Shown: positions 8,928 through 17,756 of the stretch, piece after piece
Position numbering within the stretch: the stretch's first letter is position 1
Layout: each line of letters starts with the position of its first letter
NCBI RefSeq assembly: GCF_001078595.1
Contig: NZ_LFTY01000001.1
Span: 862,031 to 926,030 of the forward strand
DNA length: 64,000 nucleotides
Direction: 5' to 3'
Source of the DNA: Candidatus Rhodobacter oscarellae
GTDB lineage: Bacteria; Pseudomonadota; Alphaproteobacteria; Rhodobacterales; Rhodobacteraceae
Program-made: the position numbers and the translations under genes
Notes under the pieces: model-generated
The model's database searches: none
Seen by the model: the letters and a program-made list of their open reading frames with translations, nothing else
Told to the model about the DNA's origin: nothing

Positions 8928-10164
8928 CGCTCTCGCCCTGCTCGTAAAGCGCGCCCTTGCCGAGATAATCCAGGCAGAGCTCTGCCGTCCATGGCAGCAT
9001 CAGCGAGCCGCAGCGACTGTCGCGGTAGAGCCGCTCCAAGGGCAGCGAGCGCAGCATCGCCTGCCCGCCGCAGGTCCGGATCGCCAGCTGCGCCAGCTCG
9101 TTTGCGTTCTCCATCACCGTGTGCTGCGCCGCCCAGGCGCGCATCAGGCTGTCCTTGGACGGGTCGGGCCGCGCCTCGGAGATCGCCTGGAACCACAGCG
9201 CCTTGGTCTGCTCAAGCATCAGCCGCATCTGCGCCACCGCGAGCTGCTTTGTGGGGTACATGCGGCGCTTGACCGGGGGCATGCCCGGCACCTCGCCGCG
9301 CAGATAGGCCACGGTGAAGTCGTAGCAAGCCTGCGCGATGCCCATATAGGACGGCGTCAGCGTCATGAACATATGCGGCCAGCGGCGCGCCGCGTCCGGG
9401 TAGACCCCGTGCGGCATAAGCTGCGCCTCGTCGGGCACGAAGACGTCCTCGAAGATCAGCGTGCGGCTGACCGTGCCGCGCATGCCCAGCGGGTCCCAAT
9501 CGCCCACCACCTTCACGCCATCCGCATCCGCGGGCACGGCGATATACATGGTGTTGCGGCGGGAATGCGCGTCGTCGGGGTGCTGCAGCGCCGTGCAGAG
9601 CGCGCCGTAGTAATTCGCGTGGCCCGACAGCGACGCAAAGATCTTTTTGCCGTTGATGCGCCAGCCGCCCTCGACCTTCAAAGCGGTGGTCCCGAAGGCC
9701 TTGAACCCCGCCGCCGCGGCGCCGCCCTCGGAGAAGGGCTGCGCATAGATCGCGCCCTCGTCATGAATGCGGCGGTAGTGCAGCCGGCGACGCGTATGCA
9801 GCTCGTCGCGGACCGTGTCCGAGAGCCCAAGCTGATCCAACAGCCCGCCCGTCCAAAGGCAGCTAGAGACATGCATATTGAAGGTCAGAGCCGTGGCCCC
9901 GCAGAACCGCCCGATCTCGGCGGCGGTGAGCATGTAGGTCTTGAGATCCGCGCCCAAGCCGCCCTCGTCCTCGGGGATGCAGATCCCCAGAAGGCCAGAA
10001 TCGGCCAGGTCCTGGTAGTTCTCTGTTGGGAATGTGGCCTCGCGGTCATAGCCCGCCGCCCGAGGCGCGAATTTCAACGCGGCCAGTTCCCGCGCCTGGC
10101 GCCCCAAGGCCGCCTGCTTATCGGTCAGCCCCCAAGCGGTTGGGTCAAAGATCGGCTCTATCAT
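8917..10164 (-). CDS. Acyl-CoA dehydrogenase family flavoprotein
   Basis: A 415-residue FAD enzyme of the acyl-CoA dehydrogenase family, which normally introduces an alpha-beta double bond into acyl-CoA. N-terminal helices run to about residue 120, with PEDEGGLGAD typical of the family; the middle beta domain contains AQPFSEGG and WRINGKKIFAS; the C-terminal helical domain contains RTCGGQAMLRSLPLERLYRDSR. I chose the start at 10164 because its ATG overlaps the stop of the hydrolase as ATGA; the open frame continues 42 bases upstream without support. Being encoded between a hydrolase and a CoA ligase, it probably acts on the CoA ester made by the ligase. Confidence 0.85.
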   Translation of the reverse strand: MIEPIFDPTAWGLTDKQAALGRQARELAALKFAPRAAGYDREATFPTENYQDLADSGLLGICIPEDEGGLGADLKTYMLTAAEIGRFCGATALTFNMHVSSCLWTGGLLDQLGLSDTVRDELHTRRRLHYRRIHDEGAIYAQPFSEGGAAAAGFKAFGTTALKVEGGWRINGKKIFASLSGHANYYGALCTALQHPDDAHSRRNTMYIAVPADADGVKVVGDWDPLGMRGTVSRTLIFEDVFVPDEAQLMPHGVYPDAARRWPHMFMTLTPSYMGIAQACYDFTVAYLRGEVPGMPPVKRRMYPTKQLAVAQMRLMLEQTKALWFQAISEARPDPSKDSLMRAWAAQHTVMENANELAQLAIRTCGGQAMLRSLPLERLYRDSRCGSLMLPWTAELCLDYLGKGALYEQGESDDA

Positions 10165-10940
10165 TGCGCGGTCAGAAACCGGCGCAGAATCGCGTTCGTC
10201 TCGCATGGGAACTCCTGGTTGATCATGTGGCCCGCGCCGTCGATCAGGTGGTATTCGGCGTCGGGCAGCTTGGCCGCCATCTTCTGCATCGTGCGGGCGG
10301 GGGCGTTTTGGTCATGCGACCCGGCGATCAGGCAACAGGGCGCGGCAACCCGCCCCAGGTCGTCGCGACGGTTGAAGGTCACAAGGCAGTCAAGGATCGC
10401 GCGCCAGGTCGCCTCGGGCACAGCGGACATGATCCCAGCGATCTCATCGCCGACGCCCCCTGGCGCGTTCGGCCCGACCAGATGCGGCGCGGCCTGCGCG
10501 GCCATCTCGGCCATCGAGAGCCCTGCCTCCAACGGCGCCAAACGCGCCTTTAGGAACGCGTCCTTAAAGCTGTCATCCCGCCCGCCAAAGGCCGGGGTCG
10601 TGCCGATAAGGCTTAGGCTTGCGACCTGTTCGGGGCGCCGCAGCGCGTGCTCCAAGGCGAGCATGCCACCGATGGATTGCCCCACCAGATGCGCGCGCGC
10701 GTGGCCAAGCTCTGCGATAAAAGCGCCGAGCCGGTCCGACAAGCCACCAAAGCTCCAGGGCAGATCCTCCGGGGTGCTGGTGCCGTATCCCGGCATATTC
10801 CAGGAGATCACGCGCCAATCTTCGCCGCCCAGCGCGTCCATCTGCGCGCGAAAGCTCTCCACCCCGCCGCCGATCCCATGCAGGCAAACGACAGGCGCGC
10901 CAGAGCCGACGGCCTCGTATTCCACCCCCGCCGCGATCAT
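10161..10940 (-). CDS. Alpha/beta hydrolase, NicD-like
   Basis: A 259-residue alpha/beta hydrolase with a complete catalytic triad: nucleophile S89 in VGQSIGG, an aspartate in AGSHDQNAP and a histidine in GAGHMINQE. The oxyanion loop is LHGIGGG. Size and context match NicD, the N-formylmaleamate deformylase of nicotinate catabolism, because the preceding gene in the same operon is NicX-like and the two overlap by 4 bases. The assignment as a deformylase is an inference from context; by sequence alone it could also be an enol-lactone hydrolase or another C-N or C-C hydrolase. Confidence 0.75.
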   Translation of the reverse strand: MIAAGVEYEAVGSGAPVVCLHGIGGGVESFRAQMDALGGEDWRVISWNMPGYGTSTPEDLPWSFGGLSDRLGAFIAELGHARAHLVGQSIGGMLALEHALRRPEQVASLSLIGTTPAFGGRDDSFKDAFLKARLAPLEAGLSMAEMAAQAAPHLVGPNAPGGVGDEIAGIMSAVPEATWRAILDCLVTFNRRDDLGRVAAPCCLIAGSHDQNAPARTMQKMAAKLPDAEYHLIDGAGHMINQEFPCETNAILRRFLTAQ

Positions 10941-11971
10941 ACCAATGCCCCGCCCTTGACCACCAGCTCGCCATCCAAGGCGATGTCGCAGCCCATCATC
11001 GGCAGGTCGAAATGACCACGCGTGAAGCGCCCGGCGAACTCGTTCGCGCCGGTGGAGTAGAGGAAGTTCCCCGCCACCGCGCGCAGCTCGGTACAGTTTG
11101 TGTCGCGCTTGTCATACATGGTCAGCGCCTCGTAACGCGCCGCCGGGTTGAAGCCCCAGCCGACATGGCTGGTCGCATAGGCCGCCGGTTCGCCGAACCC
11201 GGCCAGGTAGTCGCGCATCAGCCGCGCGTCCACGCCCGCGCCCTCGACCGCCGTGACATAATCCTCTTGCAGGACAAGCCCCACATCGCCCTCGAAATAG
11301 CGCTTGAAGGTCAGGTTCATGTCGCCCGCTTGGTATTGCAGGCGCCCGTTCACGCTGCCCCCCTTGGGGAAGCTGACGATAATGCCGCCGGGCCAATGCG
11401 CCAAAGTGCCGGGGCGGTCCGTCCAGCCCCTGACGCCGACGGTGGCGGCGCCTTCCATTGCGACGCTCAGGTCTGTACCCGCCTCAGAGCGCACCGTCAT
11501 GGTCTTTGCCGCGCGGCAGCGGCCAACGGCCTCCTTGGCGGCGTCCTTCAAGGCGGGGTCGGGGATCAGCCGCGCCAGGGCCTCGGGGTGCTCGTTCGAG
11601 ATGTTCTGGATCCGCGCGCCGCCCTTCAGGATCGCAGGCGTTTGGGTGGCGTGCATCAGCCCTTCGAGCGTCAGGTCGATCACCACATCCGCCTCGGACA
11701 GCGCACGCACCGCAGCCTCTTGGCCGTCCAGGGCCTGGCTGGCGCCGGAAGAGCGCACAATCGGCCCGGCAGGATGCGGTGGGGTCGGGACGGTGATCTT
11801 GTAGAAGGGCAGTTTGAGCTGGCCCAAGGCCAGCTCGGCCAGGTGGATATTCAAAGGGCGCGACTGGCTCTCTGCCAGGATCACGATGGTCTCGTTGCGC
11901 CGCATTTTGCACAGCGAGAAGACCTGCGCGAAGGCGTCGATCCACTCTGATTCTATTCGGTCCACCAGCAT
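10937..11971 (-). CDS. NicX-like 2,5-dihydroxypyridine 5,6-dioxygenase family protein
   Basis: This 344-residue protein belongs to the small family, related to M29 aminopeptidases, whose characterised member NicX opens the ring of 2,5-dihydroxypyridine to N-formylmaleamate with one non-heme iron. In NicX the iron is held by two histidines and an aspartate near the C-terminus; here candidates with matching spacing are H269 (TSHVGWGFNP) and H320/D322 (RGHFDLPMMGCD). It is the first gene of the leftward operon and starts 77 bases from the divergent MarR gene. The substrate could be another hydroxylated N-heterocycle. Nicotinate hydroxylase genes are not in this window. Confidence 0.75.
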   Translation of the reverse strand: MLVDRIESEWIDAFAQVFSLCKMRRNETIVILAESQSRPLNIHLAELALGQLKLPFYKITVPTPPHPAGPIVRSSGASQALDGQEAAVRALSEADVVIDLTLEGLMHATQTPAILKGGARIQNISNEHPEALARLIPDPALKDAAKEAVGRCRAAKTMTVRSEAGTDLSVAMEGAATVGVRGWTDRPGTLAHWPGGIIVSFPKGGSVNGRLQYQAGDMNLTFKRYFEGDVGLVLQEDYVTAVEGAGVDARLMRDYLAGFGEPAAYATSHVGWGFNPAARYEALTMYDKRDTNCTELRAVAGNFLYSTGANEFAGRFTRGHFDLPMMGCDIALDGELVVKGGALV

Positions 11972-11994
11972 ATTGGGCCTCCCTCGTCGTCGAT

Positions 11995-12016
11995 ATTACA
12001 TGATAAATCATATAAT
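11995..12016. promoter_or_regulatory. Palindromic operator between nicX-like gene and marR
   Basis: In the 77-base gap between the two divergent genes lies a 22-base palindrome with a single mismatched pair: ATTAcATGAT-AA-ATCATaTAAT, centred between the two central A bases. Length, symmetry and AT content are those of a MarR-family binding site. It overlaps the only AT-rich part of the gap, where both promoters must lie, so one repressor could shut off both directions. Confidence 0.6.
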
Positions 12017-12048
12017 GCAATTTCATTCAAACCGGCTATGCTGCCGGC

Positions 12049-12468
12049 ATGACGCGTTTCACCGATGACTATCTTCTTTTTCTGCTGGCGCAGGCAAGCG
12101 CGCGGGCAAGTGCCGCGTTCCACGCGCATCTGGCCGAGCGCAGCGTCAAGGTTGCCACATGGCGCATCCTGGCCACGCTCTATCCGGACGCGCCCGCCAC
12201 CATTGGCGAGCTTGCGGCGTCGTGCATGACCAAGCAGCCCACCATGACACGGCAGGTCGACCGCCTGGAACGGGCGGGGCTTGTGGAACGGCGGGCAAGC
12301 GCGGGCGACAGGCGGCGTGTGCTGGTCTCGCTGTCCGCAAGCGGGCGCGCGTTGGCCGATGCGCTGACCCAGCTGGCCCGCGCCCATGAGGCCAAAGTCC
12401 TGGCCGCTTACACCGGCAAGCAGCAAGAAGAGCTTAAAGCCCTTCTGGCGGCCCTGCCCCCGGATTGA
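12049..12468 (+). CDS. MarR-family transcriptional regulator
   Basis: A 139-residue winged-helix regulator. The DNA-binding part runs from about residue 45: TIGELAASCMTKQPTMTRQVDRLERAGLVERRASAGDRRRVLVSLSASG is a textbook MarR recognition helix plus wing. The flanking helices at both ends form the dimer interface. It is divergent from the NicX-like operon and likely represses it and itself through the 22-base palindrome at 11995-12016, released by a pathway intermediate. NicR, the repressor of the nicotinate genes in Pseudomonas, is also a MarR protein, which agrees with the context. Confidence 0.88.
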   Translation: MTRFTDDYLLFLLAQASARASAAFHAHLAERSVKVATWRILATLYPDAPATIGELAASCMTKQPTMTRQVDRLERAGLVERRASAGDRRRVLVSLSASGRALADALTQLARAHEAKVLAAYTGKQQEELKALLAALPPD

Positions 12469-12537
12469 GTTGGCAGGCGGTACGGATTCGGGTAGAGTCG
12501 CACAAAATATAGCGGCAAGAGCAGCCCTAGAACCCAG

Positions 12538-13545
12538 ATGACGGCATTGAACCAGTATGAACGGCTTGAATGCCCCGGCGTGTGGCGCGCCGACGCAGAG
12601 GATCAGCGTCGCGACGTCTACGTCTCGCTGGGGGATGCCACGCTGGTGATCTATGACGGCGCCGAGCGCGCGCTGGCGCATTGGTCCCTGGCGGCGCTCA
12701 GCTGCCGCAACCCTGGCAAGACCCCCGCGCTCTATGCGCCAGGGGAAGACGCACGCGAAGAGCTTGAACTCGACAGCGCTGAGATGATCGACGCGATCGA
12801 GCGGGTTCGGAGCGCCATTGAAAAGCGCCGCCCGCGCCATGGAAGGTTGCGGCTCTTGCTTGCTGGGGCGGCGCTTTCCGCCTTGGCGGTGTTCGGCCTC
12901 TATTGGGTGCCGCCCGCCCTGATCGACCATGCCGCAACCGTCGTACCGCCGGCCAAGCGCGCCGACATCGGGGACCGCTTATTGGCGCATATCCAGCGCC
13001 TTGCCGGGCGCCCCTGCACCACCCCCAGCGGCACCGCCGCCCTAGAGCGGCTGAACCTCCGGCTGCGCGATGCCGAGCGGGGCGATATCGTGGTTCTGTC
13101 CAGTGGCTCTTTGATCTCTGGCCATCTGCCCGGCGGCACCATCTTGCTTAGCCGCACCCTGGTGGAAGACTACGACACGCCTGATGTTGTTTCGGGCTTT
13201 GTGATCGCAGAATCGCTGCGCCTGGCGCAAAGCGACCCGATCAAGGACCTGCTGGATGAAACCGGCGCGATGACCGCGGCGCGGCTTTTGACAACCGGCG
13301 ATGTCCCAGAGCCCATCCTGGCCGGCTACGCCGAGACGCTGATGACCCAACACGCCGCAGCGCCCGACGACCAGGCGCTGTTGGCGGCCTTCCGCCGCGC
13401 GCGCGTTGCCACGTCGCCCTACGCCTATGCGCGCGACATGTCCGGGGAAACCACGCTTGCCTTGATCGAGGCCGATCCGGGCAGCTCGGTGCCCGTGTTG
13501 CCGGACGGCGCATGGGTCAGCCTGCAAGGGATCTGCGGCGAGTAA
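12538..13545 (+). CDS. Conserved membrane protein of unknown function
   Basis: A 335-residue protein that I cannot name. Residues 1-95 form a soluble, probably cytoplasmic domain with short beta strands (VYVSLGDATLVIYDGAER). One transmembrane segment lies at about 104-124 (LLLAGAALSALAVFGLYWV), preceded by a basic cluster. The rest should face the periplasm: GRPCTTPSGTAALERLN and IVVLSSGSLISGHLPGGTILLS, then VVSGFVIAESLRLA. The arrangement recalls a decayed M48-like metalloprotease, but the HExxH motif is absent. It follows the marR gene by 69 bases on the same strand and converges with the SPOR gene. Confidence 0.7.
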   Translation: MTALNQYERLECPGVWRADAEDQRRDVYVSLGDATLVIYDGAERALAHWSLAALSCRNPGKTPALYAPGEDAREELELDSAEMIDAIERVRSAIEKRRPRHGRLRLLLAGAALSALAVFGLYWVPPALIDHAATVVPPAKRADIGDRLLAHIQRLAGRPCTTPSGTAALERLNLRLRDAERGDIVVLSSGSLISGHLPGGTILLSRTLVEDYDTPDVVSGFVIAESLRLAQSDPIKDLLDETGAMTAARLLTTGDVPEPILAGYAETLMTQHAAAPDDQALLAAFRRARVATSPYAYARDMSGETTLALIEADPGSSVPVLPDGAWVSLQGICGE

Positions 13546-13569
13546 CCCGCTGGCACCGCAACAGTCGAA

Positions 13570-13600
13570 GGACCCGCCGCAATTGGATGCGGTCGGGCCC
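13570..13600. terminator. Hairpin between two convergent genes
   Basis: Between the membrane protein gene and the SPOR gene, GGACCCGCCGCA (13570-13581) pairs imperfectly with TGCGGTCGGGCCC (13588-13600) around a 6-base loop. There is no long U-run on either side, so termination efficiency is uncertain, but the site is placed where a bidirectional terminator would be useful. Confidence 0.4.
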
Positions 13601-13621
13601 AACGCTGCTCGTCAGGTCTTG

Positions 13622-14845
13622 CTATTTGCGTGTTTTGGCGCTTGGGAACCCGGCGCCGCGGGCCTGGCTAAGCGCCGCCTGCAATTGCCCAGCGCTGCCG
13701 AACGGCCCCGCCATGACAACGCGATACGTTTTACCACTTCTCTTGTAGCTCCCCAGCCGCACCGGGAGCCCGAGGCCCTGCAGGCGTCGAATGCTGGCAT
13801 CGACCTTGGACTGCGTCGTGAACGCGCCGACCTGCACAAAGCGGTGCCCGCTGGGCGGCGTTGCCACCGTGGCGATGGGCGAATTCTTGGTCGAGACGGT
13901 CACCCCGGCCCCCGCATCGGTCTCCTCGCTGGAGGCCGGCCAGCCATGGATCGCCACATAGCGCTTCTGCTGCGTCACATCCACGAAGGGAAAGCGCAGC
14001 TCTGGGAATTGCCCCGTCACATCGCGGCCCGTGTTCTGATCCACAAGGCGGCGCGGCGTGCCCGCGGTCCAGATGAGCCGCATCTGGATAAAGCCCTCGC
14101 GGGTTTGCTTGCCGCGATGCGGGTTAAAGCGCCCGTCAGTGAAGGCCGCCTTGAAGCCGGGGGGCGGCTTGATCTCGGGCGCAGCGGGCACGCGGATCAC
14201 ACCGGCCGGTGCCGCGACGCCTCCTGCAGATGCGGTCGCGTAGGAATTCGGGTGGGCGGATTGCGGGCCGCAGCGCACCGCACGGCTGCTGGACATGTAT
14301 TGCTGGCTAAGCGCCGAGGCGCCGGGGCAAGCGGTGCCAACGTTTGCTGTTGGCACGCGCACCGGGGCGGATGGCATCGGGCGCGGCTTGGCGGTGACCA
14401 CCTGCGTCGGCATGGGCTTGGCGATTCGCACCGGCGCGGGTTTGGGCGCCGCGACCACGCGCCTTGGTGCGGGCGCGGTGGTGCGCGCTGGCGCGGGCTT
14501 TGCGGTCACAACCGGGGCCGCGCGCCGAGGTTCCGGCGCGGGCGCGGCGGGCGTCTCTGCGACCACCACGGGCGCGGGCTCTGGCTTTGGTTTCGGCGCC
14601 CTGGCGAATGTCGGATTAGCGTTGCAGATCACCTTGCGCTGGCGGTTCACCCGCGGCACCCAGGTCACCGCGCCGTCGAAACCGGCTCGCACATAGACGC
14701 AGCCGCGGCTATCGACATATTGCTTGCCCGTATAGCTGGAAGGCGGGAATTCCGCGGGCTCATCGGCGTTGCGCAAACTCTGCGCTTGGGCGGCGCCCGT
14801 CGTCATTCCCAGAATCAATGCGGTCCGCATAATAAATCGCAGCAT
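13622..14845 (-). CDS. Exported SPOR-domain protein
   Basis: A 407-residue exported protein. From the ATG at 14845 it starts with a signal peptide (LRFIMRTALILGMTTGAAQAQ), which is why I prefer it over the longer open frame. A small cysteine-containing domain follows (PSSYTGKQYVDSRGCVYVRAG), then about 110 residues very rich in Pro, Ala, Lys and Arg (a periplasm-spanning linker), and a C-terminal SPOR domain in the last 75 residues (HRFVQVGAFTTQSKVDASI, then YRVVMAGPFGSAGQLQAAL). SPOR domains bind denuded septal peptidoglycan, so a cell-division or wall role is likely. It is monocistronic. Confidence 0.82.
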   Translation of the reverse strand: MLRFIMRTALILGMTTGAAQAQSLRNADEPAEFPPSSYTGKQYVDSRGCVYVRAGFDGAVTWVPRVNRQRKVICNANPTFARAPKPKPEPAPVVVAETPAAPAPEPRRAAPVVTAKPAPARTTAPAPRRVVAAPKPAPVRIAKPMPTQVVTAKPRPMPSAPVRVPTANVGTACPGASALSQQYMSSSRAVRCGPQSAHPNSYATASAGGVAAPAGVIRVPAAPEIKPPPGFKAAFTDGRFNPHRGKQTREGFIQMRLIWTAGTPRRLVDQNTGRDVTGQFPELRFPFVDVTQQKRYVAIHGWPASSEETDAGAGVTVSTKNSPIATVATPPSGHRFVQVGAFTTQSKVDASIRRLQGLGLPVRLGSYKRSGKTYRVVMAGPFGSAGQLQAALSQARGAGFPSAKTRK

Positions 14846-14955
14846 ACTGTGTCCCCACACAAGATATAGTGGGGACGATGCCGCAATATGCGCCACGGGT
14901 AAAGGGCGCAGGCGCCCTTTTCCACAAGATTTAGCGGTTTGGGCCTTCGGAAGCC

Positions 14956-15588
14956 CTATTTGGTGCCAAACATCCGGTCCCCGGCGTCGCCCAGGCCCGG
15001 CACGATATAGCCCTTCTCATTGAGGTGGCTGTCGAGCGCGGCGGTCACAATCGGCACATCGGGATGCGCCTCCTTCATCCGCGCGACGCCCTCTGGGGCC
15101 GCCAGCAGACATAGGAACCGGATATCCGTCGCCCCGGCCTGTTTCAGTAGGTCAATCGCGGCCGCAGAGGAGTTCCCGGTCGCCAGCATTGGATCCACGG
15201 CAATCACCAGCCGCTCTTCCAACTTCACCGGGACCTTAAAGTAGTACTGCACCGGCTGCAGAGTCTCCTCGTCCCGGTAGAGCCCCACGAAGCCAACCCG
15301 GGCCGAGGGGATCAGCTCTAGCACCCCATCAAGCAGCCCATTTCCCGCCCGCAATATCGACACCAGCGCCAGCTTGCGCCCGTCCAATGTCGGCGCCTCC
15401 ATCTCTTGCAGGGGCGTCTCGATGGTCTTGGTGGTCAAGGGCAACTCGCGCGTGATCTCGAAGGCCAGCAGTTGGCTGATCTCGCGCAGAAGCTGGCGGA
15501 ACACCGCGGTCGGCGTCTCTTTCTGCCGCATCAGCGTCAGCTTGTGTTGCACCAGGGGGTGGGTAACGACGGTAAGATGGTCTTGCAT
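14956..15588 (-). CDS. upp: Uracil phosphoribosyltransferase
   Basis: Upp converts uracil and PRPP to UMP in pyrimidine salvage. The 210-residue length is standard. The N-terminus ([17 protein letters not shown]) and the regions [17 protein letters not shown] and [19 protein letters not shown] (PRPP-binding loop) are characteristic, as is the uracil-binding [11 protein letters not shown] at the C-terminus. It is the last gene of the cdd-deoA-deoB-add-upp operon; its ATG directly follows the add stop codon. Products of the upstream phosphorylases (free bases) are its substrate. Confidence 0.96.
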   Translation of the reverse strand: MQDHLTVVTHPLVQHKLTLMRQKETPTAVFRQLLREISQLLAFEITRELPLTTKTIETPLQEMEAPTLDGRKLALVSILRAGNGLLDGVLELIPSARVGFVGLYRDEETLQPVQYYFKVPVKLEERLVIAVDPMLATGNSSAAAIDLLKQAGATDIRFLCLLAAPEGVARMKEAHPDVPIVTAALDSHLNEKGYIVPGLGDAGDRMFGTK

Positions 15589-16572
15589 TCAGGTCTCCAA
15601 GCGCTTTGCGACGCGCGCGCGGGTGTCTTCATCGCAGAAGGCGGCGCCCAGCGCCACCTGGTTCATCGCGCGGAATTGATCCGCGTCCCAGCCGAAGGTT
15701 TCGGCCAACATCTCGTATTCGCGCCGCATGGTGGTGCGAAAAAAGGGCGGGTCGTCGGTGGAGACGGTGACCTTCACGCCGCGCGCCCGCAGGCGCTCGA
15801 TGGGGTGCGCCTCCCATGACGGGAAGACGCCCAGGAAGACGTTAGAGCCCGGGCAGACCTCAAGCACGACCTCATCCTCGGCCAGCCGGTCGACCAAGGC
15901 GTCGTCATAGATGGCCTCGACGCCGTGGCCCAGGCGCTCCGGTCGCAGGTGGTCCAGAGCATCGCGCACCGAAGCCGCGCCGCCCCATTCGCCGGCATGG
16001 GCGGTCAGCCGCAGCCCGGCCTCGCGCGCCATATCGAACGCATAGGAGAAGTCGCGCGGATGGTGGACCTTCTCGTCGCCCGCGATGCCAAAACCGGTGA
16101 TGAAATCCCCCGCCGCCTCCTGGGCCAGCGCGGCGGTTTGCCTGGACATCTCGATGCCTTCATGGCGCACGGCGGTGACCACGCCGCGCAGGGTGATCCC
16201 GTGCTTGGCCTCGGCCTGGGCCGCGGCCTCTTGGATCGCCGCGATATGCTCGCCCCAGGCCGCGGGGTCATAGCCGCCGCAGAAATTGGCCGAGATGAAC
16301 GTCTCGGTGTAGACGACCCCGTTGGCGGCGCTTTCCTCGAGCACCGCCAGCGCCAGCCGGTGGAAGTCCTCGGGGCCTTGCAGCACGGTGGTCGCCGCCT
16401 CGTAGACCTGCAGGAAGTGCCAGAAGTCCCGGTAGGCATAGCCGCCCTGCGCGTCGAAGATCCCCGACAGGTCCATTTTCTTTTCATGCGCCAGCTGCCG
16501 GGTGAAGTCCGGCGGCATGGCGCCCTCAAGATGCAGGTGCAGTTCCACCTTTGGTAGGTCGGCGACACTCAT
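15589..16572 (-). CDS. add: Adenosine deaminase
   Basis: This enzyme hydrolyses adenosine or deoxyadenosine to inosine or deoxyinosine using one zinc ion. The 327 residues show the metal-binding HLHLEGAM at the N-terminus, LTAHAGEWGGA with a zinc histidine in the middle, RLGHGVEAI with the catalytic histidine, and VSTDDPPFF with the last metal-binding aspartate. It overlaps deoB by 4 bases (ATGA) and abuts upp, so translation of all three is probably coupled. Deaminated nucleosides would then go to phosphorolysis. Confidence 0.95.
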   Translation of the reverse strand: MSVADLPKVELHLHLEGAMPPDFTRQLAHEKKMDLSGIFDAQGGYAYRDFWHFLQVYEAATTVLQGPEDFHRLALAVLEESAANGVVYTETFISANFCGGYDPAAWGEHIAAIQEAAAQAEAKHGITLRGVVTAVRHEGIEMSRQTAALAQEAAGDFITGFGIAGDEKVHHPRDFSYAFDMAREAGLRLTAHAGEWGGAASVRDALDHLRPERLGHGVEAIYDDALVDRLAEDEVVLEVCPGSNVFLGVFPSWEAHPIERLRARGVKVTVSTDDPPFFRTTMRREYEMLAETFGWDADQFRAMNQVALGAAFCDEDTRARVAKRLET

Positions 16573-17756
16573 AAAAACGATCTCCCTGGTCCCTGGGCTG
16601 GCACCCTTAGATGATCCGCGACACTGGTGGCAACATCGGCAAAGGCCACATGCGCAATCTCGCCCGCGCCCGCCCCGTGGACCAGCACGGGCACGCGCTC
16701 GCGCGTGTGGTCAGTGCCGTGCCAGGTCGGGTCGTTGCCATGGTCCGCGGTGAAGACGGCCAAGTCGCCCGGACGCAGCGCCGCGAGGAACCGGGGCAGC
16801 GCGGCGTCGAACCACTCCAGATGCCGGGCATAGCCCGACACATCGCGGCGGTGGCCATAGAGGCTGTCGAACTCCACGAAGTTGGCAAAGGTCAACGATC
16901 CATCCACAGCCTGCGCCGCGGCACCACAAAGATGTTCGAATAAGATATGATCGGGTCCTTTTTGGACCGTATCGATCCCCTGCATCGAGAAAATATCCCC
17001 AACCTTACCCACAGCATGGACCTTGCGCCCGGCGCCCTGCACCCAATCGCACAGCGTGGGGCTGGGCGGCGCGATGGCAAAGTCTTTGCGGTTGGCCGTG
17101 CGGGTAAACCCGCCCTCGGCGGTGCCGATGAAGGGCCGCGCGATCACCCGACCCACCTTCATCGCGTGCAGCATCGGCGCCAGCCGGGCGCAGAGATCTA
17201 ACAGCCGCTCGAGGCCAAAGGCCTGCTCATGCGCGGCAATCTGGAACACGCTGTCGGCGGAGGTGTAGCAGATGGGCCAGCCGGTCTCGACATGCTGCGC
17301 ACCCAGCCGCGCGATGATCTCGGTGCCGCTGGCTTGGCAATTGCCCAGGATGCCCTCGGTCTCGGCAATGCGCGTAACCTCGGAGACGACCGCGTCAGGA
17401 AACGAGGGTTCACCGGGGAAATAGCACCAATCCCAGGGCACGGGGACGCCCGCCAGCTCCCAATGGCCGGACGGTGTATCCTTGCCGCGCGAGATCTCTG
17501 TGGCCGCGCCCCAAGAGCCAGGAATCGGCCCCGCCGGGGCCGCCCCGCCATTGGCCAAGGCAATCGCATGCCGCAGGCCCAGAGCATCCATGTTCGGCGT
17601 GTGCAGCGGGCCGCTGCGCCCCTGCTCGGCACGCCCCGCGGCACATTCCTCGATGATATGGCCCAGGGTGTTCGCGCCCGCGTCACCGAAATCCGCGGCA
17701 TCCGGCGCCCCGCCGCAGCCCACAGAATCCAGCACTATTAGGAATGCCCGTGGCAT
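16569..17756 (-). CDS. deoB: Phosphopentomutase
   Basis: DeoB interconverts (deoxy)ribose-1-phosphate and -5-phosphate, feeding sugars from nucleosides into central metabolism. The 395-residue protein has the alkaline-phosphatase-superfamily metal site: FLIVLDSVGCGGAPDA at the N-terminus and FTADHGNDPTWHGTDHTRE near the C-terminus. Cap-domain motifs such as GKDTPSGHWE are present. The stop of deoA and the start of deoB are adjacent and the deoB stop overlaps add, as expected for a tightly packed salvage operon. Confidence 0.96.
   Translation of the reverse strand: MPRAFLIVLDSVGCGGAPDAADFGDAGANTLGHIIEECAAGRAEQGRSGPLHTPNMDALGLRHAIALANGGAAPAGPIPGSWGAATEISRGKDTPSGHWELAGVPVPWDWCYFPGEPSFPDAVVSEVTRIAETEGILGNCQASGTEIIARLGAQHVETGWPICYTSADSVFQIAAHEQAFGLERLLDLCARLAPMLHAMKVGRVIARPFIGTAEGGFTRTANRKDFAIAPPSPTLCDWVQGAGRKVHAVGKVGDIFSMQGIDTVQKGPDHILFEHLCGAAAQAVDGSLTFANFVEFDSLYGHRRDVSGYARHLEWFDAALPRFLAALRPGDLAVFTADHGNDPTWHGTDHTRERVPVLVHGAGAGEIAHVAFADVATSVADHLRVPAQGPGRSFL

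Noticed and set aside
9121-10959. 612-codon rightward frame opposite the acyl-CoA dehydrogenase and hydrolase
   Set aside because: Shadow frame; the leftward genes have complete catalytic motifs and overlapping starts and stops.
13583-14869. Long rightward frame over the SPOR gene
   Set aside because: It is the antisense of a proline/alanine-rich coding region; its residues (Arg, His and Gly runs) are those of a shadow frame, and the leftward gene has a signal peptide and SPOR domain.
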